Assembly: GCA_017471465.1 (NCBI GenBank)
Contig: JAFUTI010000026.1
Span: forward strand, 1-37,136
Reading direction: 5' to 3'
Length of the DNA: 37,136 bases
DNA from: Prevotella sp.
Lineage (GTDB): Bacteria; Bacteroidota; Bacteroidia; Bacteroidales; Bacteroidaceae
The position numbers were made by a program, and so were the translations under genes. The notes beneath the pieces are model-generated. The model was not told the origin of the DNA. It did not search any database and saw only the letters and a program-made list of their open reading frames with translations. How positions within the stretch are numbered: position 1 is the stretch's first letter; the number at the start of each line of letters is the position of its first letter. Below are positions 7,888 to 16,411 of this stretch, one piece after another.

Positions 7888-9051
7888 TTACAGACTGGCC
7901 AAAAGGATTTCCTTGATGTCCTGCTCTGTCAGGGGTGCGTAGGCATTCTCCAGACCTTCGTTGACAGCGATGTGATGAGCCATCTCGTCGATACGGCTGT
8001 CGTCGATGCCCACCTCACGCAGGTGCATGGGAATGTTGATGCTCTCGAAGAAACGGTAGGTGGCGTCGATCGCCTTCTCGGCTATCTCTGCCCCAGGCAG
8101 CGAAGCGTCGATGCCGAAGACGTTGATACCATACTTCACGAAGCGGGGCAGGGTGCGCTCGTTAAGAATATGCTTCATCCAACGCGGGGTGATGATTGCC
8201 AGACCCTCGCCGTGAGTGATGTCGTAGTAGGCAGAGAGGGCGTGTTCGATGCCGTGACAGGGCCAGCCGCTGGGGCTGTTGCCAAGTGACAGGATGCCGT
8301 TGCAGCCGTAGGTGCAGGCCAGCATCATCTCGGCACGGGCGGTGTAGTCCTCGGGGGTCTCTAAGCACTTGCGGCCATTCTCCATCAGCGAGCGCAGCAT
8401 CGACTCGCAGAAGCCGTCGTTGAGCAGCGTGGTGTCGGCGGCAAAGTACTGCTCGATGGTGTGGTTCATAGCATCGGCAACGCCTGCAGCGGTCTGCTTC
8501 TTGCTGACGGTGAAGGTATAGACGGGGTCGAGAATCGACACGGCCGGGAACAGCAACGGGTCCATATAACCAATCTTGTCGTTGGTCTCGGTGCGCGAGA
8601 TCACACCTCCGCAGTCGTATTCCGAGCCGGTAGCTGCGAGGGTGATGATGTCGACGATAGGCAGGGCGGCCTGTGCTTTCACCTTATAGGAGATCAGATC
8701 CCAGGGGTCGCCGTCGTACTTAGCTCCGGCTGCGATAGCCTTTGAGCAGTCGAGCACACTGCCACCACCCACAGCCAGGATGACGTCGATGCCATGCTCC
8801 TTGCAGAGGCGCACGCCGTCAAGCACCGATGGGTCATACTTCGGGTTGGGCTGGATGCCTGAGAGTTCAATGATTTCGTAGCCTTTTAATAGTTCCTTCA
8901 CGCGGTCGTAGAGACCAATCTTTTTGATACTTCCACCGCCGTAGGTGAGGAGAATCTTCTTACCAAACTGCGCCATCACGCTGGGCAGCTTCACAATCGA
9001 CTCACGTCCGAAGATGAGCCGGGTAGGGGTCATGTAATCAAAGTTCTGCAT
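7888..9051 (-). CDS. Iron-containing alcohol dehydrogenase (YqhD/BdhA type)
   Basis: A 387-residue group III alcohol dehydrogenase, probably NAD(P)H-dependent and reducing aldehydes to alcohols in the cytoplasm. The dinucleotide-binding GGGS is at residues 95-98. The metal ligands appear as Asp193, His197, His266 and His280 in the expected contexts (VADAMNH, HGIEH, DITHGEG). The full family length is present. It sits in the middle of a three-gene operon: flavodoxin ends 24 bases upstream and the CMD-cupin gene begins one base downstream. The closest described relatives by pattern are butanol dehydrogenase/YqhD enzymes that detoxify short-chain aldehydes; the substrate here is inference. Confidence 0.95.
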   Translation of the reverse strand: MQNFDYMTPTRLIFGRESIVKLPSVMAQFGKKILLTYGGGSIKKIGLYDRVKELLKGYEIIELSGIQPNPKYDPSVLDGVRLCKEHGIDVILAVGGGSVLDCSKAIAAGAKYDGDPWDLISYKVKAQAALPIVDIITLAATGSEYDCGGVISRTETNDKIGYMDPLLFPAVSILDPVYTFTVSKKQTAAGVADAMNHTIEQYFAADTTLLNDGFCESMLRSLMENGRKCLETPEDYTARAEMMLACTYGCNGILSLGNSPSGWPCHGIEHALSAYYDITHGEGLAIITPRWMKHILNERTLPRFVKYGINVFGIDASLPGAEIAEKAIDATYRFFESINIPMHLREVGIDDSRIDEMAHHIAVNEGLENAYAPLTEQDIKEILLASL

Positions 9052-9075
9052 AGTTCTATTCGTATGAGTAGTTTG

Positions 9076-9678
9076 TTAATATCCGAGTCCTTTCAGCCAT
9101 TTTTCTACCTTTGCCTTGCCGCTGCGCACCTCGTGACCGTAGATGCTGAAACCTTTGGTGACATTGGCTCCAGTGAAGGCTGCCTCCACGTCTTCCACAC
9201 AATTGGCCAGACCAGAGCCCTCATGCGTGGTGAAGGGGATGACGGTCTTGCCCTTCAGGTCGTTAGCGTGCTTCTTGAAAAAGGTGAACATCACCTGAGG
9301 ATAGGTGCCCCACCACACAGGGCCACCGATGAACACGGTGTCATACTGACTCAGATTCACGTCGCCCTCATATTCCGGCAGTTCGCCTTTTCTGGTTTCT
9401 TCCTTTGCCAGATTGATGAGCGGCGTATAGGCCATACCGTCGTACTTGTGCGTCACAATCTCAAACTGTTCTGCGCCGGCCAGTTCGCTGATATAATCGG
9501 CAACAATCTTCGTGTTGCCAACCTCAATGTTGCCTACAGCGTAGTTGTCTCCCGCATGCGAGAAGAACACTACTAATGTCTTTCCGTTTGCCATAACTTT
9601 TTCCTGTTTTGCGCCGCCACTGCATGCTGTCGAAACGAGCAGCGCTACTGCGGCTGTGATGATACTTCTGATATTCAT
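9076..9678 (-). CDS. Flavodoxin-like lipoprotein
   Basis: A flavodoxin-fold protein of 200 residues with an N-terminal lipoprotein-like signal (MNIRSIITAAVALLVSTAC; Cys19 the likely lipidated residue, though Ser at -3 is unusual). The FMN phosphate loop reads VVFFSHAGDNY (about residues 36-46), and the second isoalloxazine-contacting loop is FIGGPVWWGTYP. The mature protein would carry FMN and transfer electrons outside the cytoplasm. An in-frame ATG lies 12 codons further upstream, but those codons come from an AATTGTAAATTG-type repeat, so I prefer ATG 9678. It is first in the operon with the alcohol dehydrogenase and CMD-cupin genes. Confidence 0.88.
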   Translation of the reverse strand: MNIRSIITAAVALLVSTACSGGAKQEKVMANGKTLVVFFSHAGDNYAVGNIEVGNTKIVADYISELAGAEQFEIVTHKYDGMAYTPLINLAKEETRKGELPEYEGDVNLSQYDTVFIGGPVWWGTYPQVMFTFFKKHANDLKGKTVIPFTTHEGSGLANCVEDVEAAFTGANVTKGFSIYGHEVRSGKAKVEKWLKGLGY

Positions 9679-9730
9679 AATTTCATTTACTATTTGACAA
9701 TTTACAATTTGCAATTATCTTTCGACGTTG

Positions 9731-9738
9731 CAAAGGTA
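9731..9738 (-). promoter_or_regulatory. -7 promoter element of the flavodoxin-ADH-CMD operon
   Basis: TACCTTTG on the minus strand, in the 163-base region shared with the divergent AraC gene. An operator for the AraC protein would be expected between here and 9827, but I see no clear repeat there. Confidence 0.55.
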
Positions 9739-9826
9739 CGATGTTTTTTTTATACAACGGTTTCACAAAAAGCGCTACATTTTTCACTTTTTGCCGAAAA
9801 AAAATTCTTTATTAATAAAAAATGTG

Positions 9827-9834
9827 TAACTTTG
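9827..9834 (+). promoter_or_regulatory. -7 promoter element of the AraC-family gene
   Basis: TAACTTTG ending only seven bases before ATG 9842. Transcription would start nearly on the start codon, so the message may be leaderless or the true start may be internal (for example Met14). Confidence 0.5.
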
Positions 9835-9841
9835 CGCTGTC

Positions 9842-10657
9842 ATGAAGCGTGATTTCATCTATTCTACCGACTTCTACGGCATGAACGCGCCCGAGCTGAG
9901 TCACACCTGTATGCACCTGCTGTGTACGGCGGGCGAGGGAAGTTTCGTGTTTAACGAACGATGCTATCATATCGTCAGGAACGACCTGGTGGTGATACCT
10001 TATCCCAACCGCGTCAGTAATCTTGCAGCCCACAGCGACATACAGGTGGAATGGCTGGCTGCCGACTACAAGTTCCTGCAGAACCTGTTGCCATCCAACA
10101 ACTACAGCATCGGCGGCAGTATCTCGTTGAACCAAGACCCCGTCATCCGTCTGACAGACGAACAGACCCGGCATCTGTTGGAGGACTTCCGCCGGCTCCG
10201 TGACCGTCTGAATGACCGCCATCTGCAGTTCTACCGCGAACTGATGGGCAGTCTCTGTCTGACAATGATGTACGACATTTTTGAGCCCCATGCACAGCGC
10301 GATGCCACCGCTGCCCACAGCGACCGCACGGCCTATATCGTGAAGCAACTCATGGCGTTGCTTGCCACCGGTATCAGCTGTACGGAGCGCGATGTGAGCT
10401 ACTATGCCGAGCGACTGAACGTGTCGCCTAAATACCTATCTGCAACCATCAAGCGTGTTACGGGCCACAGCGTGACGTCCTACATCGACCGCCATACCGT
10501 GCCCATACTGAAAAGCTATCTGGATGACGAGCGTCTGTCGCTCACCCAGATAGCCGACCGTATGAACTTCACCTCGCTCTCTTATTTCAGTCGCTATTGC
10601 ACCAAGCACCTTGGACAGTCGCCCAGTGAATACCGCCAGAGCCTGCAGCCCAAATAA
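9842..10657 (+). CDS. AraC-family transcription regulator
   Basis: A 271-residue regulator with an N-terminal cupin-like sensing part (about residues 15-110) and a C-terminal double helix-turn-helix of the AraC/XylS type (about 175-268). The first helix pair includes VSYYAERLNVSPKYLSATIKR. The second carries the family signature SLTQIADRMNFTSLSYFSRYCTKHLGQSPSEYR. It is divergent from the flavodoxin-ADH-CMD operon, the usual arrangement for an activator of the neighbouring operon; the AKR gene further left may belong to the same regulon. It converges on the acyl-CoA synthetase gene with 17 bases between stops. The inducer cannot be read from the sequence. Confidence 0.93.
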   Translation: MKRDFIYSTDFYGMNAPELSHTCMHLLCTAGEGSFVFNERCYHIVRNDLVVIPYPNRVSNLAAHSDIQVEWLAADYKFLQNLLPSNNYSIGGSISLNQDPVIRLTDEQTRHLLEDFRRLRDRLNDRHLQFYRELMGSLCLTMMYDIFEPHAQRDATAAHSDRTAYIVKQLMALLATGISCTERDVSYYAERLNVSPKYLSATIKRVTGHSVTSYIDRHTVPILKSYLDDERLSLTQIADRMNFTSLSYFSRYCTKHLGQSPSEYRQSLQPK

Positions 10658-10674
10658 AACCTAATGCATACGTC

Positions 10675-12396
10675 TTAGACGACCTCAATACCCTGTTCCT
10701 CGCAGAGTTTCAGACTCATCTCCTTCAGCTTGAACTTTTGGATTTTACCAGAGCCTGTCAGAGGAAATTCCTTGATAAAGAAGACGTACTTCGGTATTTT
10801 ATAGCGGGCTATCTTACCGCGACAGAAGAGCTGGACATCCTCAGGTGTCATCTCGGCACCCTCCTCAAGGATGATGAAAGCGCCGACAGCCTCGCCGTAT
10901 TTCTTTGAAGGCACGGCAGCTACTTGCACGTCGCGGATGCCGGGCATGTGGTAAAGGAATTCCTCTATCTCGCGTGGGTAGATATTTTCACCGCCACGGA
11001 TAATCATGTCCTTGATGCGGCCTGTAATCTTATAGAAGCCCTGTTCGTCCTTCACGCCGAGGTCGCCAGAGTGCAGATAGCCGTTCTTGTCAATGACCTC
11101 AGCTGTAGCCTCAGGGTTCTTATAGTAGCCCTTCATGACGTTGAAGCCTTTGCAGCACATCTCACCCTGCACGCCGACAGGGCACTCCTCGCCGGTCTCC
11201 GGGTCAAGCACCTTGACGTCAACGTATGGATAGTCGCGGCCTACGGTGGTACAGCGCTGCTCGAAGGTGTCGTTCAGACAGGTCTGAGTCATGCCGGGCG
11301 ACGATTCTGTGAGGCCGTACACGCTGGTGATGGTCATATACATCTTCTCGCTTACCTGCTTCATCAGTTCGATAGGACAGAGCGAGCCTGCCATGATGCC
11401 TGTGCGCAGGCTGGTAAGGTCGAACATGTCGAACATCGGATGGTTGAGTTCAGCGATGAACATCGTGGGTACACCGTAGACGGCGGTACATCTTTCTTTA
11501 TGTATAGAGGCGAGTACTACCAGCGGGTCAAATTTCTCTACCATCACCTCGGTACAGCCATGTGTGAGGCAGTTCATCGTGGCCAGCACCACGCCGAAGC
11601 AATGGAACAGTGGCACGCAGACGCAGAGCTTGTCGTCTTGTGTAAAGCCCATGTTTTCTCCTGTGAAGTAGCCGTCGTTGGCGATGCCGAAGTGGGTGAG
11701 CATCACGCCCTTGGGGAAACCCGTGGTGCCGCTGGTGTACTGCATGTTGCACACGTCATAGCAGCTGACCTGCTTCTTCATTTCGTTGAGTGTCTCGTCC
11801 TCGATGTTCTGTCCGAGGAGCAGCAGCTCGGCCGTGTTGTACATGCCGCGGTACTTCTCCATGCCGATGAATACAACGTTCTTCATAAAGGGAAAGCGTT
11901 CGCTGTTCAGGTGTCCACGTTCGCAGGTCTTCAGCTCGGGCAGCATGGTGTAGGTCATGTCGACGTAGTTACAGTCCCATGTGCCGTCGGTGATGCAGAG
12001 CACTTCCATGTCGGAGTCCTTGCAGAGGTATTCCAGCTCGTTCTGCTTGTAATTGGTGTTCACCGTGACGAGCACAGCGCCGATCTTGGCAGTGGCATAG
12101 AGGAAGGTGAGCCAGTCGGGCACGTTGGTTGCCCAGATGCCTACGTTGGAGCCTTTCTTCACGCCAATGCTAATGAGACCTTTGGCAAGGTTGTCGACGC
12201 GCTCGTTGAACTTTGACCAGGTGAATCTGAGGTCGCGGTCGGAATATACAATGTATTCTTTGTCGGGCGTTGTCTCTGCCCAGTACTCCAGCCATTGGCC
12301 AAGTGTTCGTTCGTAGAGCGTATAGCCGACAGAACCGGTCTCAGCGGGATAAGTTCGGTCAGGCAGTGGTCTGCCTGCCATATCTAATTTACTCAT
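10675..12396 (-). CDS. AMP-dependent acyl-CoA synthetase (FadD-like)
   Basis: A 573-residue adenylate-forming ligase that activates a carboxylic acid, probably a fatty acid, with ATP and joins it to CoA. Visible motifs are the ATP loop [11 protein letters not shown] (220-230), YGLTE (360-364), HSGD (442-445), the hinge GRIKD (459-463) and the catalytic lysine in [11 protein letters not shown] (Lys551). All catalytic residues seem intact. It lies 40 bases downstream of the XRE-cupin gene in what looks like a two-gene operon, a pairing that suggests the regulator senses the acid or acyl-CoA. The spacer before its ATG is an ATAACG repeat. Chain-length preference is unknown. Confidence 0.95.
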   Translation of the reverse strand: MSKLDMAGRPLPDRTYPAETGSVGYTLYERTLGQWLEYWAETTPDKEYIVYSDRDLRFTWSKFNERVDNLAKGLISIGVKKGSNVGIWATNVPDWLTFLYATAKIGAVLVTVNTNYKQNELEYLCKDSDMEVLCITDGTWDCNYVDMTYTMLPELKTCERGHLNSERFPFMKNVVFIGMEKYRGMYNTAELLLLGQNIEDETLNEMKKQVSCYDVCNMQYTSGTTGFPKGVMLTHFGIANDGYFTGENMGFTQDDKLCVCVPLFHCFGVVLATMNCLTHGCTEVMVEKFDPLVVLASIHKERCTAVYGVPTMFIAELNHPMFDMFDLTSLRTGIMAGSLCPIELMKQVSEKMYMTITSVYGLTESSPGMTQTCLNDTFEQRCTTVGRDYPYVDVKVLDPETGEECPVGVQGEMCCKGFNVMKGYYKNPEATAEVIDKNGYLHSGDLGVKDEQGFYKITGRIKDMIIRGGENIYPREIEEFLYHMPGIRDVQVAAVPSKKYGEAVGAFIILEEGAEMTPEDVQLFCRGKIARYKIPKYVFFIKEFPLTGSGKIQKFKLKEMSLKLCEEQGIEVV

Positions 12397-12434
12397 GTCT
12401 TTCGTTATTACGTTATTGCGTTATACCGTTATTA
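12397..12434 (-). repeat. ATAACG short tandem repeat in operon spacer
   Basis: On the minus strand the spacer between the XRE-cupin stop and the synthetase ATG is four near-copies of an eight-base unit (ATAACGGT, ATAACGCA, ATAACGTA, ATAACGAA). The same word recurs in the gldM-gldN gap at 17983-18018. Confidence 0.8.
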
Positions 12435-12436
12435 TG

Positions 12437-13021
12437 TTAGAACGGAATATAAACCACAGCCAGGATCTTGGCCTTCTTGCCAGGTGCGCCGTGGACGTGG
12501 TGCTTCACAATGGAATCGTAGAAGATGGAGTCACCCTCCTTCAGTGTATAGGTCTCCTTGCCATAGACAATCTCCACCTCGCCCTGCATCACGTAGATGA
12601 ACTCTTCACCCTCATGGGCCGAGAGCTGGAACTCAGGTGACTCTTCCGGATTGATGTCGATGACGAACGGCTCCATGTGTCGTCCAGCCTTTTGCTGAGC
12701 CAGCGGGTGGTATTCCATGTGCTTGCGGGCATCTGTAGCACCATTGGAAAAACTGATGCTGTTGTCGCGCTCACGGTCGGCTGCTCGGCAGACGACAGGT
12801 CCCAGGGCGTCGCTGTCGTCGAGAAAGGTGCCGAGGCGAACGCCTAAGGCACGTGCTATCTTGATAAGCGGACCAAGCGAGGGCAGATTTTCATCGCTCT
12901 CGATGGATGAAATCTGTTCTAACGACAAGCCGCTGCGTTCGGCAATTTCCTCTAGAGAGAGGTTTTTTGACTCTCGGATGCTTCTGATTTTCGAGCCAAT
13001 GATGGTGTGATTTTCTGACAT
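12437..13021 (-). CDS. XRE-family regulator with C-terminal cupin
   Basis: From MSENHTIIGSK the product is 194 residues: a helix-turn-helix domain (about residues 8-62, LSLEEIAERSGLSLEQISSIE) followed by a small-molecule-binding cupin (about 115-190, including HEGEEFIYVMQGEVEIVYG and a GDSIFYDSIVKHHVHG strand). Longer in-frame starts reach back through the promoter, so I reject them; the TATCTTTG element at 13051-13058 gives a leader of about 20 bases to this start. It probably controls its own operon with the acyl-CoA synthetase. It is divergent from porP across a 114-base region. Confidence 0.93.
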   Translation of the reverse strand: MSENHTIIGSKIRSIRESKNLSLEEIAERSGLSLEQISSIESDENLPSLGPLIKIARALGVRLGTFLDDSDALGPVVCRAADRERDNSISFSNGATDARKHMEYHPLAQQKAGRHMEPFVIDINPEESPEFQLSAHEGEEFIYVMQGEVEIVYGKETYTLKEGDSIFYDSIVKHHVHGAPGKKAKILAVVYIPF

Positions 13022-13050
13022 AATCTTTAAGACTGTTAGTTTTTGGTGTG

Positions 13051-13058
13051 CAAAGATA
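13051..13058 (-). promoter_or_regulatory. -7 promoter element of the XRE-cupin operon
   Basis: TATCTTTG on the minus strand, 30 bases ahead of ATG 13021. The opposite, porP-facing strand has only a one-base-short variant, TATTTTG (about 13084-13090). Confidence 0.6.
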
Positions 13059-13135
13059 CGAAATATGCACGGAAAACGGAAAATATTTTGGAAGATTAAC
13101 ACAATAATCTCTTCTGTCCCGTCGTTATATTAGAC

Positions 13136-14074
13136 GTGCGTAAGCGTTACTATGTACTACTTGTTGTCCTGGGGATGCTGCTGGTGGAAGCTCAGGCTCA
13201 GTACGATCCTTCGTTCAGCCATTACTGGGCGATGGAGACATCTTTTAACCCTGCTGCTGCCGGAAAAGATCCTAAGCTGAATGTCAATGGCGCTTATAAC
13301 ATGACGCTGACAGGCTTTGAACACTATCCCAAGACGATGTACATCAATGCCGATATGCCCTTTTACTTTATCAGGTCTTTCCACGGTGTAGGTGTCCATG
13401 TCGTGAACGATGCCATAGGTCTCTTCTCCCATAAGAAAGTCAACCTTCAGTATGCCTATAAACTGCGGCTCCTGGGTGGTACGCTCGGTATAGGCCTGCA
13501 AGGCGGCCTTCTGAGTGAGTCGTTCGATGGTTCAGGAGTGGATTTGGAGGAGACAAGTGATCCCGCCTTTGCTAAGGCCGAGGTGACAGGTTCCGGCTTC
13601 GACCTCGGTGCCGGTCTCTACTACCAGCACCGAAACTGGTATGTGGGACTGTCGGCGCAGCACCTGACGAGTCCTACTGTGGATCTGGGTGAAACCAACG
13701 AGTTGACCATTAATCGTAGCTATTATTTTACTGGCGGATACAATATTCGGCTTAGAAATCCGTTTTTTACCATACAGACTTCGGTCTTAGGACGTACCGA
13801 TGGTGTGGCTTACCGGGGTGACGTGACGGCCCGGCTGAAGTACAGCTATGAGCAGCGTTTGCTCTATGCCGGCTTGTCGTATAGTCCCACAAACTCCGTA
13901 TCGGTGCTTGTCGGTGGCCATTTTCATGGCGTTATGGTGGGCTATTGTTACGAGGCTTATACCAGCGCCGTCAGTCTGGGCAATGGCGGTCATGAGCTGT
14001 TCGTGGGTTATCAGACCGATATCGACTTCGCCAAGAAAGGTCGAAACAAACATCAGAGTGTGAGAATTTTATAA
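13136..14074 (+). CDS. porP: PorP/SprF-family type IX secretion outer-membrane protein
   Basis: A 312-residue protein with a cleavable signal (residues 1-21, ending EAQAQ), then YDPSFSHYWAMETSFNPAAAG, the N-terminal signature of the PorP/SprF family. The rest is an outer-membrane beta-barrel that connects cell-surface substrates to the T9SS or gliding machine. The start is a GTG codon: no ATG lies upstream in frame, and the first ATG inside (residue 14) would remove most of the signal peptide. It is the first gene of porP-gldKLMN, in the order known from Porphyromonas, with eight bases to gldK. Confidence 0.92.
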   Translation: MRKRYYVLLVVLGMLLVEAQAQYDPSFSHYWAMETSFNPAAAGKDPKLNVNGAYNMTLTGFEHYPKTMYINADMPFYFIRSFHGVGVHVVNDAIGLFSHKKVNLQYAYKLRLLGGTLGIGLQGGLLSESFDGSGVDLEETSDPAFAKAEVTGSGFDLGAGLYYQHRNWYVGLSAQHLTSPTVDLGETNELTINRSYYFTGGYNIRLRNPFFTIQTSVLGRTDGVAYRGDVTARLKYSYEQRLLYAGLSYSPTNSVSVLVGGHFHGVMVGYCYEAYTSAVSLGNGGHELFVGYQTDIDFAKKGRNKHQSVRIL

Positions 14075-14082
14075 AAAAGTAT

Positions 14083-15534
14083 ATGAAAAGACTGACAATA
14101 GGACTTTGCGCTGCTGCGCTGATATTGCTGACGAGTTGTTTCGGCAGCAAGGTCGCATCGGGCAGTGGCGGTGAACTGACGGGGGCTAGTGGCCGCTCGT
14201 TCGCTGAACCGGCTCCGTACGGTATGGTTCTCATCAAGCGTGGCCATCTGAAGATGGGCATTGAGAAGCAGGACTCGCTCTGGGGCAAGCAGACCCCGTT
14301 GCGCGATATCTCGGTCGACGGTTTCTGGATGGACGACACGGAGATAACGAACTCTGAGTACCGCCAGTTTGTAAACTATGTGCGCGACTCTATTCTGCGC
14401 GAGCGTCTGGCCGACCCTAACTACGGCGGCGACGAGTCGTATAAGATAGAGGAGGATAAGAACGGTGACCCCGTGAAGCCTCACCTTAACTGGAAGAAGA
14501 ACCTGCCGCGTAAGCCCAATGAGGATGAACAGCGTGCTATCGAGAGCCTGTATGTTACCAATCCCGTGACAGGAGAAAAAATGCTTGATGCCGCTCAGAT
14601 GAACTACCGCTACGAGGTTTACGACTACACCAGTGCAGCCTTGCGTCGCAACCGTCTCAATCCTGAAGAGCGTAATCTGAATACCGACGTGCAGATCGAC
14701 CCCAATGAGGTTGTCTGGATTTCAAAGGACACGGCCTACATCAATGACGAAGGCAAGATTGTCAGCGAGACCATCAATCGTCCGCTAACCGGACCCTGGG
14801 ACTTCCTCAATACTTACATCGTCAATATCTATCCCGACACGACCTGCTGGGTGAACGACTTCCCCAATGCCGACAATGAGGTCTATATGCGTAACTACTT
14901 CTCGAATCCCGCCTACAATGACTATCCTGTCGTAGGCGTGACATGGGAGCAGGCCAATGCCTTCTGCGCCTGGCGAACCGAATATCTGCTGAAAGGACTC
15001 GGTCCCGCTGCCCGTTACGTGCAGCGCTACCGTCTGCCGACAGAGGCCGAGTGGGAATATGCCGCCCGTGGTAAGGAAGGCACGGAGTTCCCCTGGGAGA
15101 ACGAGGACGTGGCCAGCGGCAAGGGCTGCTTCTATGCCAACTTCAAGCCCGACGACGGTAACTACACCAAGGACGGCAACCTGATAACCTCGAAGGTGGG
15201 CATCTACAGCTCCAATACCAACGGCCTTTACGACATGGCCGGCAACGTGGCCGAATGGACCTCGACCATCTATACCGAGGCCGGCGTCGACGCCATGAAC
15301 GACGTCAACCCGCAGTTGCGCTACAATGCCGCCAAGGAAGACCCATATAGGCTGAAGAAGAAGTCGGTGCGCGGTGGCTCGTGGAAAGACCCTGAGAGCT
15401 ATATCCGTTCAGCCTGGCGCAGCAGCGAGTTCCAGAACCAGCCCCGTTCGTATATCGGTTTCCGTTGTGTGCGCAGCTTGGCCAATACGGTAAGCGAGAA
15501 GACAAAGCCCGGCAAGACATCAAAAAAAAAATAA
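14083..15534 (+). CDS. gldK: Type IX secretion lipoprotein GldK/PorK
   Basis: A 483-residue outer-membrane lipoprotein with lipobox LTSC (Cys19) and a formylglycine-generating-enzyme/SUMF1-type fold (about residues 45-475, ending GFRCVRSL). With GldN it forms the periplasmic ring of the T9SS. The fold is structural here and enzymatic activity is not expected. The C-terminus is short and basic (KTKPGKTSKKK), and the last codons lie in a ten-base A run (15522-15531) right before the stop, a possible slippage or sequencing-error site. It is followed by an unusually long gap (64 bases) to gldL with a hairpin in it. Confidence 0.95.
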   Translation: MKRLTIGLCAAALILLTSCFGSKVASGSGGELTGASGRSFAEPAPYGMVLIKRGHLKMGIEKQDSLWGKQTPLRDISVDGFWMDDTEITNSEYRQFVNYVRDSILRERLADPNYGGDESYKIEEDKNGDPVKPHLNWKKNLPRKPNEDEQRAIESLYVTNPVTGEKMLDAAQMNYRYEVYDYTSAALRRNRLNPEERNLNTDVQIDPNEVVWISKDTAYINDEGKIVSETINRPLTGPWDFLNTYIVNIYPDTTCWVNDFPNADNEVYMRNYFSNPAYNDYPVVGVTWEQANAFCAWRTEYLLKGLGPAARYVQRYRLPTEAEWEYAARGKEGTEFPWENEDVASGKGCFYANFKPDDGNYTKDGNLITSKVGIYSSNTNGLYDMAGNVAEWTSTIYTEAGVDAMNDVNPQLRYNAAKEDPYRLKKKSVRGGSWKDPESYIRSAWRSSEFQNQPRSYIGFRCVRSLANTVSEKTKPGKTSKKK

Positions 15535-15547
15535 AGAATAGCAGTGA

Positions 15548-15575
15548 GGTTCGCCACAACTTTGGTGGCACAACC
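15548..15575 (+). other. Hairpin between gldK and gldL
   Basis: GGTT-c-GCCAC, a loop of seven (15558-15564), GTGGC-ac-AACC: two paired blocks of four and five with small internal loops. No T-tract follows, so it is not a standard terminator. It could affect stability or processing of the mRNA between gldK and gldL. Confidence 0.5.
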
Positions 15576-15598
15576 ATTCATTAAAAGCAAATATTGAC

Positions 15599-16402
15599 AT
15601 GACACGATACAGTAAATTCAATATCATCTACCGCTTACAGAAGTGGTTGGATAGTGTCCCCGGACAGACGTTCATGAACTACGCCTACAGCTGGGGTGCA
15701 TCAATAGTCATTCTCGGTACGTTGTTCAAGCTGACCCACCTGCCAGGAGCCAACTTCATGCTGTTCCTGGGTATGGGTACCGAGGTTGTCGTGTTCTTCA
15801 TTGCCGCCTTCGACAGGCCGTTCGACAAGACAGCCGACGGTATGGATTTGCCGACACACGTTGGTGAGGAAGGCGAAGAGCCGGAGGTGGCTCCTGCTGC
15901 TGCCGTCGTCGGTGGTGGCGGTACCGTTATCATTGGCGGTGGCACAGGTACTGCGGTAACGCCGCAGCAAAGCGGGCAGGAGCCTCCCGTGGTGGATACC
16001 GAGGCCATTGCTGCTGTCTCGTCTTCAGTGACGACGATGGCCGGTGGCGCCGTTGTCGGTGCCGTGCCCTCCGTCAATCCTGAGTTGGAGGAAGCCACGG
16101 CCAACTATGTCGATGAACTTAAGCGTCTCACCGAGATGCTGTCGAAGGTTGCCGAGCAGAGTGAGCGTCTGACGCGTGACTCCGAGGAGATGGAGAACTT
16201 GAACCGTACGCTGACGGGTATCTGTAAGGTCTATGAGATGCAGCTCAAGGGTGCCAGCCAACAGATTGGGACCATTGACCAGATTAACGACCAGTCAAAG
16301 AGGATGGCTGAGCAGATTGCCGAGCTGAACAAGATCTACACCCGTATGATCGAGGCCATGACGGTGAACATGCCGGGCGCTTCGCTAACGAAAAGTGAAT
16401 AA
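15599..16402 (+). CDS. gldL: Type IX secretion motor protein GldL/PorL
   Basis: A 267-residue inner-membrane protein that with GldM forms the proton-driven T9SS motor. Two helices lie at about residues 28-45 and 53-71. Lys44 in the first (GTLFKLTHLPG) and Glu62 in the second (GMGTEVVVFF) occupy the positions of the Lys and Glu essential for proton flow in characterised GldL proteins. The cytoplasmic part has a glycine/valine linker (about 98-120, with GGGGTVIIGGG) and a coiled-coil C-terminal region (about 165-245). The linker looks longer and more Gly-rich than usual. Nine bases to gldM. Confidence 0.95.
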   Translation: MTRYSKFNIIYRLQKWLDSVPGQTFMNYAYSWGASIVILGTLFKLTHLPGANFMLFLGMGTEVVVFFIAAFDRPFDKTADGMDLPTHVGEEGEEPEVAPAAAVVGGGGTVIIGGGTGTAVTPQQSGQEPPVVDTEAIAAVSSSVTTMAGGAVVGAVPSVNPELEEATANYVDELKRLTEMLSKVAEQSERLTRDSEEMENLNRTLTGICKVYEMQLKGASQQIGTIDQINDQSKRMAEQIAELNKIYTRMIEAMTVNMPGASLTKSE

Positions 16403-16411
16403 GGAATAATC

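Noticed and set aside
10924-12216. Long open frame antisense to the acyl-CoA synthetase (430 codons)
   Set aside because: Composition (His/Val-rich) and lack of motifs fit a shadow of a GC-rich coding strand.
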